Assembly: GCF_000717175.1 (NCBI RefSeq)
Contig: NZ_JNYD01000034.1
Coordinates: forward strand, 1-58,296
Reading direction: 5' to 3'
Length of the DNA stretch: 58,296 bases
From: Pseudonocardia autotrophica
Lineage (GTDB): Bacteria > Actinomycetota > Actinomycetes > Mycobacteriales > Pseudonocardiaceae
Part shown: positions 16,728 through 25,223 of the stretch, in pieces
How the letters are laid out: every line of letters begins with the position of its first letter
Numbering within the stretch: position 1 is the first letter of the stretch
Translations under genes and position numbers: made by a program
Notes under the pieces: model-generated
What the model was told of the DNA's origin: nothing
The model's input: only the letters and a program-made list of their open reading frames with translations
Database searches by the model: none

Positions 16728-17613
16728 AGGCCCGGCTGAACGCCGCCTCCGACCGGTAGCCGAGCTCCGCCGCGATCCGGGCCACCGTGTCCCCGCCCGC
16801 GAGCCGGTCCAGCGCGACGTGCATCCGCCACCGCGTCACGTACGCCATCGCGGGCTCACCCACCAGCGCGGTGAAGCGCGCCGCGAACGCCGAGCGGGAC
16901 ATCGCGACCTCGGCCGCCAGCGCGGCGACCGACCAGTCCCGCGCCGGGTCGCGGTGCACCAGCGCCAGCGCCCGCCCGATCTGCGGGTCGGCGAGCGCGC
17001 CGAGCCAGCCCGTGCGGGCGGTCGCGGCGGTCCCCATCCAGGTCCGAATGGCCTGGATGACCAGCACGTCGGCCAGCCGCGTGATCACGGCCTCGCCGCC
17101 GGGGCGCAGCTCCTCCACCTCCAGGGCGATGAGGCGCAGGGTGTCCCGCAGCCGGTCGGTCAGCGGCGAGACGGGCACGTGGATCAGGTCCGGCAGCAGC
17201 CCGACGAGCGTGCGCGCGGCGGGATGGTCGAAGCGGACCGCGCCGCAGACCATCGTCGCCGGCGCCCCGCCGCCACCGTGCCGGAGCACGGCGTAGCGCG
17301 AGTCCGGCATGTCGTGCGGGATCGCGAGGATCGACGGCGTCGACGCCCGCGGATCGCTGCGCAGCACGTGCCCCTCGCCGCGCGGGACCAGGACGAGGTC
17401 GCCCTCGCGGAGCTCCCGCACGCCGTCGCCCACCTCGAGCAGGCAGCCGCCGGCGGTCACGACGTGGAACCACAGGCAGCCCGGCATCGCGGGCAGCGTG
17501 AAGCCCCAGGGCGCGGACAGCTCCGAGCGGCAGTAGAAGGTCCCGCTCATCCGCAGCACGTGCAGGGCCTCCCCGACGGCGTCCGTCGGCGTCCAGGGCG
17601 GGTGCAACGTCAC
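16636..17613 (-). CDS. AraC-family regulator with cupin sensor domain
   Basis: A 325-aa regulator. The N-terminal cupin (about 20-190) has WFHVVTAGGCLLEV and LREGDLVLVPRGEGHVL. The C-terminal double HTH (about 220-320) has WSVAALAAEVAMSRSAFAARFTALVGEPAMAYVTRWRM and VARIAAELGYRSEAAFSRAFTRVVGEPPGAAR. This cupin_6/HTH_18 layout is typical of AraC regulators paired with oxidoreductases. The GTG at 17611-17613 is chosen; longer frames would run into the divergent NmrA gene. No ribosome-binding site seen. Probably controls the NmrA gene opposite. Confidence 0.9.
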   Translation of the reverse strand: MTLHPPWTPTDAVGEALHVLRMSGTFYCRSELSAPWGFTLPAMPGCLWFHVVTAGGCLLEVGDGVRELREGDLVLVPRGEGHVLRSDPRASTPSILAIPHDMPDSRYAVLRHGGGGAPATMVCGAVRFDHPAARTLVGLLPDLIHVPVSPLTDRLRDTLRLIALEVEELRPGGEAVITRLADVLVIQAIRTWMGTAATARTGWLGALADPQIGRALALVHRDPARDWSVAALAAEVAMSRSAFAARFTALVGEPAMAYVTRWRMHVALDRLAGGDTVARIAAELGYRSEAAFSRAFTRVVGEPPGAARRALAARDAPAGWETAVG

Positions 17614-17643
17614 GACACCACTGTCGCGGCGGTGTGCCCGTGG

Positions 17644-17660
17644 GTCCAGACCATCTGGAC
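17644..17660. promoter_or_regulatory. Inverted repeat in AraC/NmrA divergent promoter
   Basis: GTCCAGA (17644-17650) and TCTGGAC (17654-17660) are perfect inverted repeats around CCA. It lies 31 bp from the AraC start and 90 bp from the NmrA start, the only clear dyad in the gap. Candidate regulator site, although AraC proteins more often use direct repeats. Confidence 0.4.
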
Positions 17661-17749
17661 GATCGAGCAAGAAACCCGGATACTCGACCGTTCTCCGTCC
17701 TCGCCGCCGGCCCCAGGCTGGACGCACACCACCGAGGAAGGGACATGAC

Positions 17750-18625
17750 ATGATCACCGTTCTGGGCGCCACGGGGAACACCGGCGGACGGGTCGCCGCG
17801 CGGCTCGCGGAGGCCGGCGAGCAGGTCCGGGCGGTCTCCCGCTCCGGCCGCGCCGTCCCCGGGGCCGAGCCGTGGCAGGGCGACGCCGGCGACCGCGACT
17901 TCCTGACCCGGGCCTTCACCGGGGCGGACGCGGCCTACGTCCTGCTGCCGTTCGACCTGTTCACGCCGGACTACCACACCGTGCAGGACCGCCTCGGCGA
18001 GGCGGTCACCGCGGCGCTGCGCGCGGCCCGGGTGCCGTACGTCGTGGCGCTGAGCGCGTTGGGCGCCGAGGTCCCCGCGGGCACCGGCTACCTCACCGCG
18101 CTGCACCGCCAGGAGCAGCGGCTGCGCACCCTCGACGCCGACGTGCTGTTCCTGCGGCCCGGGCTGTTCTTCGAGTCGTTCCTGTACAGCCTCGACGCCA
18201 TGCGGGCCGAGGGCGTCCACGCCGACACGATCGACCCCGGCACCCGGCTGCCGATGATCGCGACCCGGGACGTCGGCGACGCGGCCGCCGCCGCCCTGCT
18301 CACCCGCACCCGCACGGGCGTGCGCGAGCTGCTCGGCCCGGTCGACCTCACCGTGCCCGAGGCGCTCGCGGACCTCGGACCGCGGGTCGGGCTGCCGGGC
18401 CTCGGCTACGTGCGGGTGCCCGAAGAGGCCATGATCGGCGCGCTCGAGCAGGTGGGGATGCCGCCGGACGTCGCCGCCCTGCACGTCGAGATGAACGCGG
18501 CGTTCAACTCCGGGCTCGTCCGGTCGTCCGGGCGGACCGCCGACGCGACCACGCCCACGACCGTCGCGACGTGGGCCGGCGGGCTGGGGGTGGCGGCATC
18601 ATCCTCCCCGTTCTCGTCACCCTGA
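17750..18625 (+). CDS. NmrA-like NAD(P)-binding protein
   Basis: A 291-aa atypical short-chain dehydrogenase/NmrA protein. The N-terminal loop VLGATGNTGGRVAARL is the NmrA NAD(P) motif. A substrate-binding region follows, but the usual SDR YxxxK pair is not evident. Such proteins act as NADPH sensors or quinone/isoflavone-type reductases. ATG 17750 is preceded by GAGGAAGGG; an overlapping ATG 5 nt upstream meets an immediate stop. Divergent from the AraC regulator. Confidence 0.88.
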   Translation: MITVLGATGNTGGRVAARLAEAGEQVRAVSRSGRAVPGAEPWQGDAGDRDFLTRAFTGADAAYVLLPFDLFTPDYHTVQDRLGEAVTAALRAARVPYVVALSALGAEVPAGTGYLTALHRQEQRLRTLDADVLFLRPGLFFESFLYSLDAMRAEGVHADTIDPGTRLPMIATRDVGDAAAAALLTRTRTGVRELLGPVDLTVPEALADLGPRVGLPGLGYVRVPEEAMIGALEQVGMPPDVAALHVEMNAAFNSGLVRSSGRTADATTPTTVATWAGGLGVAASSSPFSSP

Positions 18626-18796
18626 CAACTATCGGGACTGCGCTGCTGCACACACTGCTCACGGTGGCGGCGGCCGTACTGCTCGTGGTGTGACCGAGCG
18701 GGGGATGGCCCGGGGCGGGCGGACGGGGCAGAGTGGGTCCCCGGTCCGCTTCCCCCGGGCCACGTCCTTTGTTCGGCACGACCCTCGGGGGAACCG

Positions 18797-19072
18797 GTGC
18801 ATCCGTACGAGCGCCGCCGTCACGCCGCCCTGCGCGCGGACCAGGAGATCATCGGCCGGGCCGCGGCCTGGCTGCGGCACGACGCCGTCCAGGCCGGCTA
18901 TGCGGGCCTCACACATCCGGAGTACGCCTTCGGCCTCGCCTCACTGCTCGACGAGATCGCCCTGCGGGCCGCCGAGGACGAGCACCTCCGCACCCATGCG
19001 GTCCGGATCTGCCGGACCATGCTCGGCGACCGGATGGACATGCCCACCACCCGCCGGACCCGCCGCCGCTGA
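18797..19072 (+). CDS. Small hypothetical protein, 91 aa
   Basis: GTG at 18797 with GGGGGAA upstream encodes a mostly helical, Arg/Ala-rich 91-aa protein with no signal peptide or membrane segment (RADQEIIGRAAAWLRHDAV, SLLDEIALRAAEDEHLRTHAV). I do not recognise the family. Its TGA is followed 4 nt later by repeat copy 3, an arrangement identical to folD, which supports it as a true gene. Upstream 18626-18796 holds no recognised element. Confidence 0.6.
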   Translation: MHPYERRRHAALRADQEIIGRAAAWLRHDAVQAGYAGLTHPEYAFGLASLLDEIALRAAEDEHLRTHAVRICRTMLGDRMDMPTTRRTRRR

Positions 19073-19076
19073 GCCT

Positions 19077-19116
19077 GTGAGTGGCAATAGTCGCTATAGC
19101 GGCTATCGCCACTCAC
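19077..19116. repeat. 40-bp stop-codon-linked palindrome, copy 3
   Basis: Starts exactly 4 nt after the TGA of the 91-aa gene. Left arm GTGAGTGGCAATAGTCGC and right arm GCGGCTATCGCCACTCAC differ from perfect pairing at two positions, one A-C mismatch and one G-U wobble in RNA. This is the most diverged full copy. It lies between convergent genes. Confidence 0.88.
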
Positions 19117-19156
19117 AGGGAGTTGTCCACAGGTTCGTCCACACCTGTGGATCGAA

Positions 19157-20152
19157 CTACTGTTCGAGGTCCGCGGGGCCCTCGGCGACGGCCATGCCGA
19201 GCTGGTCGGCGACCTGGCCCATGATGTCCTGCACCGCCACGGTTTCGGCCAGGGGCATCACGGCACTCTCGGCCAGCCCGGCCTTGACGCCCTCGGTCAC
19301 CTCGGCGATCTCGTGCGAGTAGCCGGCGCCGGTCGGGGGGAGGTGCAGTTCCTCGGGCTCGTGGCCGTTGCGGTGCACGAGCAGGCGGGACGGGTGGTGG
19401 AAGCGCGGCGGCACCTCCATCCAGCCGCCCGTGCCCACCACCCGCGCCATCCCCGGGGACTGGCAGCGCAGCGAGGCGAAGAGGGTCGCGCTGCGGCCCT
19501 CGGGGTAGCCGAGCAGGATCGCCTCCTCGACGTCGACGCCCTCCTCGACCATGTAGCCGTGCACGGTGACCGACTCCGGGTTGCCCAGCACCATCTGGGC
19601 GAACGAGATCGGGTAGACGGACAGGTCGAACAGGGCACCGCCGCCGAGCGCGGGGTTGTAGAAGCGGTCGTCGGGGCTGCTGGGCTGCTGTGCGCCGAGG
19701 TCGGCCTGGACGGCCATGACGTCGCCGATCGCGCCCTCGGCGACGAGCTCGCGCATCCGCACGATCGCGGGCTGGAAGCGCGTCCACATCGCCTCCATCA
19801 CGAACAGGCCTCGCTCGGCCGCGAGCGCCGCGATCTCCCGCGTGGCCTCCGGCGACACCGTGAAGGCCTTCTCGACCAGCAGCGCCTTGCCGGCCCGGAG
19901 CCCGGCGAGGGCCACCGCGCGGTGCAGCGGGTGCGGGGTGGCGATGTAGAGGACGTCGACGTCGGGGTCCTCGACGATCCCGCGGTAGGTGTCGTGCACC
20001 GTGCCGGCGCCGACCTCGGCCGCGAACGCCTCCGCCCGCTCCTTCGACCGCGATGCGACCGCCACGACCTCGGCGTCCGGCACGTGGGCGAAGTCCGCCG
20101 CCACCTTCCGCGCGATGCGCCCCGGCCCGACGATTCCCCAGCGGACGGTCAC
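19157..20152 (-). CDS. Gfo/Idh/MocA-family oxidoreductase
   Basis: A 331-aa NAD(P)-dependent dehydrogenase. The Rossmann start is RWGIVGPGRIARKVAADF (residues 3-20), followed by VLYIATPHPLHRAVALAGLRAGKALLVEKAFT with the catalytic EK pair (usual EKP reads EKA), then a C-terminal beta-sheet domain with GGGALFDLSVYPI. Acts on sugars, inositols or similar polyols. GTG at 20150-20152 overlaps the transporter's TGA (GTGA), so the two are co-translated; a link between imported substrate and this enzyme is plausible but unproven. Confidence 0.9.
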   Translation of the reverse strand: MTVRWGIVGPGRIARKVAADFAHVPDAEVVAVASRSKERAEAFAAEVGAGTVHDTYRGIVEDPDVDVLYIATPHPLHRAVALAGLRAGKALLVEKAFTVSPEATREIAALAAERGLFVMEAMWTRFQPAIVRMRELVAEGAIGDVMAVQADLGAQQPSSPDDRFYNPALGGGALFDLSVYPISFAQMVLGNPESVTVHGYMVEEGVDVEEAILLGYPEGRSATLFASLRCQSPGMARVVGTGGWMEVPPRFHHPSRLLVHRNGHEPEELHLPPTGAGYSHEIAEVTEGVKAGLAESAVMPLAETVAVQDIMGQVADQLGMAVAEGPADLEQ

Positions 20153-21624
20153 CTGACCCCCTCCATGAGCCGCTTCAGCAGCGGCGTCGACAGCACGACG
20201 AGCACGCCGATCGCGATCGCGACGGCCCCGAGCACCCCGAAGTACGCGCGCTCGGACTCCTCGCTGTAGAAGCCCGCCAGGGCCCCCGAGAGCGCGCTGC
20301 CGAGCGCCACGGACAGGAAGAACAGCCCGACCATCTGGGCCCGGAAGGCCTCCGGCGCGAGCTTCGTCGACACCGACAGCCCGACCGGCGAGATCATCAG
20401 CTCGGCGATCGTGAACACGAACAGGACGCCGATCAGCCCGAGCAGCGGCGCACTGTTCGGGCCGCCGCCGGCCATCGGCAGGAACAGCAGGAACGCCACG
20501 CCCATGATCGCCGCGCCGAGCCCGAACTTCACCGGGGTCGGTGGCTGGCGCGACCCGAGCTTCGTCCACAGGGCGGCGAACACCCCCGACAGCACGATGA
20601 TGAAGATCGGGTTGATCGACTGGACCCACGCGACCGGGAACTCCCAGCCGAACAGGTTCCGGTCGAGGCGCTGGTCCGAGTAGATCGTCACCACCGTGAA
20701 CTGCTGCTGGTAGAGCGACCAGAAGGCCGCGCTGGCGATCCACAGCGGGATGAACGCGAGCACCCGGTGCCGTTCGACGGGGGTCACCCGCCCGCTGCCC
20801 AGCATCAGGGCGAAGTAGCCGACGGCGGCGGCGCTCGTCACGACGATCACCGCGAGGTCGAGCCGGTCGGCGCTGAGCACCCCGGTCAGGGCCAGCACCA
20901 CGATCACGACGACGGCGAGGGCGCCGCCCACGATCGCGCGGCGGCGCTCCCGGTCGCCCAGCGGGGACGGGACCTCGTGCGCCTTGGCCGGCAGGTTCTT
21001 GCGCCGGATCGCGTACTGGATCAGCCCGGCGGCCATGCCGACCGCGGCGAGGCCGAAGCCCACGTGGAAGCCCGCCGTGGACTGCAGCAGCCCGGTGAGC
21101 AGCGGCCCGACCAGTGCGCCGAGGTTGATGCCCAGGTAGAACAGCGAGAACCCGGCGTCGCGCCGCTCGTCGTCCGGGGCGTAGAGGGTGCCGACCAGGG
21201 ACGTCGCGTTGCCCTTCACCCCGCCGCTGCCGAGGGCGACCAGCACCAGGCCGACGCCGACCCCGGCCAGGCCCGGGATCACCGCGAGCGCGATGTGCCC
21301 GGCCATGACCACGATCGCGGCATAGAAGAGGGTCCGTTCCGCGCCCAGCACCCGGTCGGCGAGCCAGGTCCCGACGATCGTGGACAGGTAGACCAGGCCG
21401 CCGTAGGCCCCGACGATGCCGGCGGCGGTGGCCTCCGGGATCCCCAGCCCGCCCTGCTCGGCGGAGTAGTACAGGTAGATCAGCAGGATGCCCTGCATCC
21501 CGTAGAAGGAGAACCTCTCCCACATCTCCACCCCGAAGAGGGCGGAGAGCATGGACGGCTGGCCGAAGAAGCCGCGATCGGCGTGCTCCTGGGCCGACGG
21601 AGCCGCGGGCCGGGTGTCGCTCAT
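20149..21624 (-). CDS. POT/PTR proton-dependent oligopeptide transporter
   Basis: A 491-aa polytopic symporter. FGVEMWERFSFYGMQGILLIYL in TM1 carries the ExxER-type proton-coupling motif of the POT family. FYLGINLGALVGPLLTGLL in TM5 is the PTR2 signature (FYxxINxGxL). About 14 membrane helices. Imports di/tripeptides. ATG 21622-21624 is preceded by CAGGG; a GTG three codons earlier is possible. It is 47 bp downstream of the marR gene on the same strand. Confidence 0.93.
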   Translation of the reverse strand: MSDTRPAAPSAQEHADRGFFGQPSMLSALFGVEMWERFSFYGMQGILLIYLYYSAEQGGLGIPEATAAGIVGAYGGLVYLSTIVGTWLADRVLGAERTLFYAAIVVMAGHIALAVIPGLAGVGVGLVLVALGSGGVKGNATSLVGTLYAPDDERRDAGFSLFYLGINLGALVGPLLTGLLQSTAGFHVGFGLAAVGMAAGLIQYAIRRKNLPAKAHEVPSPLGDRERRRAIVGGALAVVVIVVLALTGVLSADRLDLAVIVVTSAAAVGYFALMLGSGRVTPVERHRVLAFIPLWIASAAFWSLYQQQFTVVTIYSDQRLDRNLFGWEFPVAWVQSINPIFIIVLSGVFAALWTKLGSRQPPTPVKFGLGAAIMGVAFLLFLPMAGGGPNSAPLLGLIGVLFVFTIAELMISPVGLSVSTKLAPEAFRAQMVGLFFLSVALGSALSGALAGFYSEESERAYFGVLGAVAIAIGVLVVLSTPLLKRLMEGVR

Positions 21625-21671
21625 GCTCGACACCCTGTCATCGCCCGCCGCCGGCGGCATCGCCTGGAGGT

Positions 21672-22133
21672 CTACAACCGCCGGTATCCCGGGTGGACAC
21701 CCGGCGTGAGCCCGTGGGCGTCGGCCAGCCGGGCGAGCAGGTCGCGTAGCCGGGTCCGGTCGGCCTCGTCGAGCGGGCCGCAGATCGCGTCGTCGTGCGC
21801 CCGGCCGACCTCGGCGATCCGCCGCAGCAGGGCCTCCCCGGCCTCCGTGAGGTGCAGGGCGTGCAGGCGCCGGTCGTCGGGATTGCGGCGGCGCTCCACC
21901 AGGCCGCGCTCGTCCAGCCCGTCGACCAGTGCGACGAGCCGGCTGGGCGGTGTGCCGAGCAACCGGGCGAGGGCCTGCTGCGACTGCCCGGGCTCGGCCG
22001 CGATCGCGCGCAGCAGGCCCGTCTGCGGCGGGGTCAGGTCGAGCTCCGCGATCCGTTCGGCGAAGCGCCCCGCGGCATGGGCGCCCAGCTGCGCCAGCAG
22101 GAAGGCGGAACCGGGGCCGCTCGGGTCGATCAC
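21672..22133 (-). CDS. MarR-family transcriptional regulator
   Basis: A 153-aa MarR repressor with winged helix GQSQQALARLLGTPPSRLVALVDGLDERGLVERRRNPDDRRLHALHLTEAG (about 55-105), including the conserved DxR wing. The GTG at 22131-22133 is the only sensible start; a TACGGT -10 lies 6 nt before it, so it is probably leaderless. Upstream of the POT and Gfo/Idh/MocA genes and divergent from a membrane protein/LLM pair; likely controls one or both units. Confidence 0.9.
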   Translation of the reverse strand: MIDPSGPGSAFLLAQLGAHAAGRFAERIAELDLTPPQTGLLRAIAAEPGQSQQALARLLGTPPSRLVALVDGLDERGLVERRRNPDDRRLHALHLTEAGEALLRRIAEVGRAHDDAICGPLDEADRTRLRDLLARLADAHGLTPGVHPGYRRL

Positions 22134-22139
22134 GGGAGA

Positions 22140-22145
22140 ACCGTA
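22140..22145 (-). promoter_or_regulatory. -10 element of leaderless marR
   Basis: On the minus strand TACGGT ends 6 nt before the GTG start at 22133. No ribosome-binding site near that start. Confidence 0.5.
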
Positions 22146-22149
22146 TCCC

Positions 22150-22170
22150 TTGACAAACTGTATACACAAG
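22150..22170. promoter_or_regulatory. Putative MarR operator with TTGACA -35
   Basis: A TTGACA hexamer (22150-22155) reading rightward and an 8-bp palindrome TGTATACA (22159-22166) stand out as an AT-rich island in the divergent marR/22209 promoter. CTTG (22149-22152) and CAAG (22167-22170) flank it. The layout fits MarR autorepression and control of the divergent pair. Confidence 0.5.
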
Positions 22171-22208
22171 TGAACGATTCTTCTGCGTAACGGATCACAG
22201 GGGGAACG

Positions 22209-22898
22209 ATGACCATGACCGCCACCCGGCCCGCACGCACCCGCCCCGATCGTCAGGGCGGGCCTCCACTCCTCGTGCCCGCGCTCGCCTTCGCCGCGCT
22301 CACCGTCGCGGGGGCCGTGCTCGGCTCGTCGGGCCCACGGCCCGGCACCGGCGCCGAGGCGACGCTCGTCTGGACCGCCGCCCACGGCACCCTGATGTCG
22401 GTCGGCGCCGCCCTGCTGCTCGGGTCGGCGTTCCCGCTGGTCGTCTACGCCGCCACGGCCGTGTGGCGGCTGCAGCGGCTCGGCGTCACCGCGCCCGGCC
22501 CGCTCATGGGCTTCGCCGGCGCCGTGCTGGCCGCGGGCTCGCTCGGCGTCAGCGCGCTGGTCGGGTGGGTCGCGGCGCAGACCGCCGGCCTGGGGGACGC
22601 CGCGCTGGCCCGCGCCCTGGTCTGGCTCTGGTTCGCGGCGGGCGGGATCGGCTTCGCGGCGCCGCTCGGCCTGCTGCTGCTCGGCCTGGGGGTGCCGGCC
22701 CTGATCCGTCGGCTTGTGCCGCGCTGGCTCGCGTGGGCCGCGCTGGTGATCGGCGGCCTCGCCGTGCTCAGCACGTTCGCGCTGATCACGGACGCGCTCT
22801 ACCCGCTCATCCCGGTCGGGCGGTTCGGCGGCGTCCTCGTGCTCGTGGCGTTCGCCGTGGCCCTCCCGGCGACCCGGAACCCGGAGCCGGCCCGATGA
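22209..22898 (+). CDS. Polytopic membrane protein of unknown function
   Basis: A 229-aa protein with about six hydrophobic segments and short loops. The N terminus is Arg/Pro-rich and cytoplasmic-looking. I recognise no enzyme motif; general resemblance is to DUF4386-type membrane proteins often encoded beside regulators. ATG 22209 follows GGGGGAACG. Its TGA overlaps the next ATG (ATGA at 22895-22898), so it is coupled to the LLM oxidoreductase. Confidence 0.75.
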   Translation: MTMTATRPARTRPDRQGGPPLLVPALAFAALTVAGAVLGSSGPRPGTGAEATLVWTAAHGTLMSVGAALLLGSAFPLVVYAATAVWRLQRLGVTAPGPLMGFAGAVLAAGSLGVSALVGWVAAQTAGLGDAALARALVWLWFAAGGIGFAAPLGLLLLGLGVPALIRRLVPRWLAWAALVIGGLAVLSTFALITDALYPLIPVGRFGGVLVLVAFAVALPATRNPEPAR

Positions 22899-23725
22899 GC
22901 CGGCCGTTCCGCTTCGGGGTCGTCGCGGCGCCGCAGGGGCCGGGCGAGGCCTGGGCCGCCCGCGCCCGCCGCGTCGCCGACCTCGGCTACTCGACCCTGC
23001 TCGCCCCGGACAACCTGCACCTGCACGCCCCACTGCCCGCGCTCGCGACGGCCGCCGCGGCCGCGCCCGGCCTGCGGGTCTGCCCGTTCGTGCTGGCCGG
23101 GCCGCTGCGCACCCCCCGCGCCACCGCGTGGGAGGCGCACACGATGACCGCGCTGACCGGCGGCCGGTTCGACCTCGGCCTCGGCACCGGCCGGCCCGCG
23201 GCCCGCGCCGAGGCCGAGGCGCTCGGCATGCCCTGGGGCACCGCGGCCGAGCGGCTCGCGCAGGTCCGGGCGGCGATCGCGGCGCTGCGCGAGCTCGACG
23301 GCAGGGCCGAAACCCCGGTCCACACCCCGGTGCTGATGGCCGCGTCCGGGCCGAGGGCCCTCGGGCTCGCCGCGGAGGTGGCGGACATCGTCACCCTCGC
23401 CGCGCAGCCCACCACCCCGCGCCCCGAGGTCAAGCGCATGGCCGGGGACCTGCGGGCCCGCGCCGCCGGCCGCGACCTCGAGATCGGCATGAACGTCTTC
23501 GTGGTGGGCGACGAGATCCCGGACTGGGCGGTTCGCTGGGCCGGCCCGGGGGCGGCGGAGGCGCTGCGCGACCCGGACACCCTCGCGGTGCTGCGCGGCA
23601 CGCCGGACGAGATGGCCGCCGAGCTCGACCGTCGGCGTGCCGAGCTGGGCGTGAGCTACCTGGCCGTGAGCGAGCCGTTCGCCGAGGCGCTCGCGCCGGT
23701 GGTGGAACGGCTCACCGGGAACTGA
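22895..23725 (+). CDS. LLM-class (luciferase-like) F420/FMN oxidoreductase
   Basis: A 276-aa TIM-barrel enzyme of the bacterial luciferase-like family. FRFGVVAAPQG forms strand 1, LGYSTLLAPDN follows helix 1, TMTALTGGRFDLGLGTGRP is the characteristic mid-barrel loop, and a typical C-terminal VERLTGN ends it. In actinobacteria most such proteins use F420. Shorter than the 330-aa norm. Substrate unknown. ATG overlaps the preceding stop; the last 14 bp overlap thpR head-on. Confidence 0.88.
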   Translation: MSRPFRFGVVAAPQGPGEAWAARARRVADLGYSTLLAPDNLHLHAPLPALATAAAAAPGLRVCPFVLAGPLRTPRATAWEAHTMTALTGGRFDLGLGTGRPAARAEAEALGMPWGTAAERLAQVRAAIAALRELDGRAETPVHTPVLMAASGPRALGLAAEVADIVTLAAQPTTPRPEVKRMAGDLRARAAGRDLEIGMNVFVVGDEIPDWAVRWAGPGAAEALRDPDTLAVLRGTPDEMAAELDRRRAELGVSYLAVSEPFAEALAPVVERLTGN

Positions 23726-24248
23726 GCGGCCAGGTCGCCAGGTCGTCGTAGGCCGGGCCGGGGCGGCTGCGGACCAGGTGCAGCGCCTCGGCCCGCCACG
23801 GCCGCCCGGCGAACCCGGCCAGTGCCCGGACGGCCTGGGCGAGCCCGCTCACGCCGCCCCGCCCGCGGGCCAGCGTGAGGTGGGCCCGGAAGGGCCGGTC
23901 CTCCAACGCGACGCCGGCGGTGCGGACGGCCGCGGCCACCCCGGCCGCGAGGGTGGCGAGCCCGTCCGTGTCGCCCGTGAGCCCGGTCCACAGCACCCGC
24001 TCGCCGAATCGCCCGGCGCCGGACAACGCCAGCTCGACGGGCGCGCCGCCGGCGGCGACCGCGGCCAGACCGGCCTGCACGCCGTCGAGCGTCTCCCCGT
24101 CGACCTCGCCGAGGAAGGCCAGGGTCAGGTGCCACTGCTCCGGGCTCGTCCACCGGACCCCGCGGAGGTCCCGGCGCACGGGCGCCACGGCGGCCACCAG
24201 CTCCGCGACCGCCTCGGGCGGCGGCACGACGGCGACGAACACACGCAC
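23712..24248 (-). CDS. thpR: RNA 2',3'-cyclic phosphodiesterase (2H family)
   Basis: A 178-aa 2H phosphoesterase with both catalytic motifs, HLTLAFLG (about residues 40-47) and HLTLARGR in the second half. Length and motif spacing match bacterial ThpR/LigT, which opens 2',3'-cyclic phosphates on RNA. GTG at 24246-24248 is taken; a second GTG two codons downstream is possible. Confidence 0.92.
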   Translation of the reverse strand: MRVFVAVVPPPEAVAELVAAVAPVRRDLRGVRWTSPEQWHLTLAFLGEVDGETLDGVQAGLAAVAAGGAPVELALSGAGRFGERVLWTGLTGDTDGLATLAAGVAAAVRTAGVALEDRPFRAHLTLARGRGGVSGLAQAVRALAGFAGRPWRAEALHLVRSRPGPAYDDLATWPLSSR

Positions 24249-24305
24249 GAGCCCGATCCTGCCCGGCGGCGGCAACGGGCGCCGCGGCCCCGGGTCGCGG
24301 GTGGT

Positions 24306-24311
24306 TAGGCT
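24306..24311 (+). promoter_or_regulatory. -10 element of leaderless MOSC gene
   Basis: TAGGCT ends exactly 6 nt before the GTG at 24318. No ribosome-binding site is present. Confidence 0.55.
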
Positions 24312-24317
24312 CGGTCG

Positions 24318-25136
24318 GTGACGCTCGTCGTGAGCCGGCTGGCCCGGTATCCCGTGAAGTCCTGCCGGGGCGCCGAGGTCGCGGAGGCCCGGGTGGAGCC
24401 GTGGGGGCTCGCCGGCGACCGGCGCTGGATGGTCACCGAGCCCGACGGCACGTTCGTCACCGCGCGGGCGTTGCCCCGGCTCGTGCTGGTCCACCCCGAA
24501 CCCGACGGGGAGGGCCTCACCCTGCGGGGCCCGGGCGTCACCCCGCTGGCCGTGCCGGTGCCCCACGGCGGCCCGCTGGTCGACGTCGTGGTGTGGCGGG
24601 ACCGGGTCAAGGCCACGTTCGCCGGCGAGGAGGCAGCCGCGTGGCTCACCGAGGTCCTCGGCCGGCCGCTGCAGCTCGTGCACCTCGACGACCCGACCCG
24701 CCGCGCCGTCGACCCCGAGTTCGGGGCCGCCGGCGACACCGTCTCCTTCGCCGACGGGTTCCCGCTGCTGCTCACCACGGATGCCTCGCTCGCGGCCCTG
24801 AACGAGCTGGTCGCCGCGGGGCCGAACCCCGGCGAGGGCCCGGTGTCGATGGTCCGGTTCCGGCCCAACGTCGTCGTCGCCGGGTCGGAGGCGTGGGCCG
24901 AGGACGGCTGGTCCGCGCTCCGGATCGGCGGGGCCCGGTTCCGCGCGGTCAAGCCCTGCGGCCGCTGCGTGTTCACGACGATCGACCCGGACACCGCCGA
25001 GAAGGGCCGCGAGCCGCTGGCGACGCTCGCCCGGCACCGGCGGATCGGCGGAAAGGTCGTGTTCGGGACGAACCTCGTTCCGGACACCCCCGGCGTCACG
25101 ATCCGGATGGGTGACGAGGTCGAGCTGCTCGGCTGA
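24318..25136 (+). CDS. MOSC-domain protein with N-terminal beta barrel
   Basis: A 272-aa protein. The N-terminal MOSC_N barrel (RLARYPVKSCRG, GLAGDRRWMVTEPDGTFVTAR) is followed by a MOSC domain with FRPNVVVAG, the Cys-containing KPCGRCVFTTIDPDTAEKG, and FGTNLVPDTPG. These match the YcbX/mARC group, where the conserved Cys ligates molybdenum cofactor and N-hydroxylated compounds are reduced. GTG 24318 is supported by the -10 spacing. Confidence 0.9.
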   Translation: MTLVVSRLARYPVKSCRGAEVAEARVEPWGLAGDRRWMVTEPDGTFVTARALPRLVLVHPEPDGEGLTLRGPGVTPLAVPVPHGGPLVDVVVWRDRVKATFAGEEAAAWLTEVLGRPLQLVHLDDPTRRAVDPEFGAAGDTVSFADGFPLLLTTDASLAALNELVAAGPNPGEGPVSMVRFRPNVVVAGSEAWAEDGWSALRIGGARFRAVKPCGRCVFTTIDPDTAEKGREPLATLARHRRIGGKVVFGTNLVPDTPGVTIRMGDEVELLG

Positions 25137-25223
25137 CGGGTGAACCGCGGAGCGCCGCGGGCCGTGTCGTCTGGTGCCGGCGCCCGCTCGGGGTGCCGCG
25201 CGCCGTGCCGAGGAGTACCACCG

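Noticed and set aside
18626..18693. Hydrophobic frame after the NmrA gene (ILPVLVTLTTIGTALLHTLL...)
   Set aside because: It looks like a TM segment but has no start codon in frame and no ribosome-binding site; probably a frame shadow, although a frameshifted NmrA tail cannot be fully excluded.
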